NCBI GenBank assembly: GCA_934546725.1
Contig: CAKTED010000105.1
Location: 1 to 6,034, forward strand
Source: an uncultured Oscillospiraceae bacterium
Lineage (GTDB): Bacteria > Bacillota > Clostridia > Oscillospirales > Oscillospiraceae
Length of the DNA stretch: 6,034 nt
Reading direction: 5' to 3'
Below the pieces are notes generated by a model. The model did not search any database, was not told where the DNA came from, and saw nothing but the letters and a program-made list of their open reading frames with translations. Position numbers and translations under genes: made by a program. Shown here one piece after another: positions 5,600 through 6,034 of this stretch (position 1 is its first letter; the number at the start of each line of letters is the position of its first letter).

Positions 5600-5623
5600 A
5601 ATTTATGAGCGGGTTCATAAATT
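5600..5623. promoter_or_regulatory. Perfect inverted repeat upstream of the UroD-gene promoter
   Basis: AATTTATGA (5600-5608) and TCATAAATT (5615-5623) form a perfect 9-bp inverted repeat around GCGGGT. It ends two bases from the -35 box, centred about 50 bases upstream of the predicted start site, a typical place for an activator. Alternatively, because TTTTTT (5622-5627) overlaps its right end, it could be a weak AT-rich terminator for rightward transcription. Confidence 0.45.
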
Positions 5624-5708
5624 TTTTGTGTGTTTTGATGTATAGGGGGGCGGGGAGGATGCGGGAGGCGGTGGAGACAGGGGGCGCGGGAGGAGCGCGG
5701 TTTCTTCC

Positions 5709-5735
5709 GTCATCCTCGCGGAGCGCGAGAATGAC
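5709..5735. repeat. Short GTCAT-ended palindrome
   Basis: GTCATCCTCGCG (5709-5720) and CGCGAGAATGAC (5724-5735) are inverted copies matching in 11 of 12 positions around GAG. The left arm is the exact reverse complement of the end at 1839-1850. The unit looks like two ends of the repeat family joined without a core. Confidence 0.65.
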
Positions 5736-5756
5736 AGCAGGACGGAAAAATGCGTA

Positions 5757-5816
5757 TCGTTACCATGGAGGAACCAACGGTGGGATTCTTCGGTCGCGTT
5801 GCTCCCTCTGAATGAC
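5757..5816 (-). repeat. Left-half copy of the GTCAT repeat, reverse orientation
   Basis: Read on the minus strand, this begins GTCATTCAGAGGGAGC and continues through GCGACCGAAGAATCCC like the left half of the full element at 1646-1768. Its other part, the 24 bases 5757-5780 (TCGTTACCATGG through ACCAACGG), recurs exactly at 5938-5961. The copy adjoins the palindrome at 5709-5735, so 5709-5816 may be one chimeric element with two different ends. Confidence 0.7.
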
Positions 5817-5880
5817 GTGCAAGAGGTGAAGTGCTGTGCGGGGTGCAGTGGTAATGGGGACGCGGGGACTGAAGGTCACC

Positions 5881-6034
5881 GTCATTCAGAGGCCGCAGGC
5901 CGTGGAATCCCATATGGAGGGGCAGAGCAGTACGATGTCGTTACCATGGAGGAACCAACGGGGGGATTGCGTCGTCGCAAAGTCCGCTCGACTCCGCTTC
6001 CGCCTTACGGCGAAAGCTTCGCTCACTCCATTGC
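5881..6034 (-). repeat. Reverse-oriented repeat copy with a divergent end, running to the window edge
   Basis: GTCATTCAGAGG (5881-5892) and the bases up to about 5934 are the near-exact reverse complement of the right half of the full element, including the GTGGAATCCC and GGAGGGGCAGAGCAGTAC stretches. The core continues to GGGGGATT (5961-5968). From there the usual CTTCGG...CTCTGAATGAC end is replaced by an unrelated GC-rich tail with a small hairpin GCGAA-AGC-TTCGC (6010-6022). Whether the copy ends inside the window cannot be seen. Bases 5640-5708 and 5817-5880 are G-rich spacers without a gene. Confidence 0.65.

Noticed and set aside
5605..5913. Open frames in the second repeat cluster
   Set aside because: They too lie in repeat and G-rich spacer DNA without ribosome binding sites or protein-like sequence.

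Overview
The window looks like chromosomal DNA of a GC-rich anaerobic, probably gut-dwelling, Clostridia-type Firmicute (inference). The grounds are strong AGGAGG-type ribosome binding sites, TTG/TATAAT-type promoters, a solitary corrinoid-methyltransferase-like UroD-family gene, and intergenic clusters of short palindromic repeats with GTCAT ends, a style I associate with such genomes. A different anaerobic phylum such as Synergistota cannot be excluded.

Layout. Bases 1-391 hold two rho-independent terminators (26-69 and 306-343) around an AT-rich stretch with no convincing gene. They are followed by an extended -10 promoter and a perfect 14-bp palindrome that lead into rhuM (392-1393, +), a RhuM-family protein. 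This segment is visibly more AT-rich than the rest and looks horizontally acquired. A strong hairpin terminator (1483-1518) closes it. Bases 1519-1969 are a cluster of interspersed palindromic repeats without a gene.

The middle of the window is a compact block of three metabolic genes. brnQ (1970-3340, -) encodes a branched-chain amino acid transporter. A LysR-type regulator (3454-4332, +) is divergent from it, with overlapping promoters. A UroD/MtaA-type protein (4444-5484, -) is convergent with the regulator and has its own well-formed promoter and two palindromes upstream. The simplest reading is that the LysR protein controls brnQ and itself; a link to the UroD-family gene is only positional.

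Bases 5640-6034 hold a second cluster of the same repeat family, mostly in the opposite orientation to the first, so the three-gene block is flanked by inverted copies. The most unusual material in the window is this family: copies share a core but carry interchangeable ends, and an internal hairpin is kept while its sequence changes. No complete new multi-gene system is evident.
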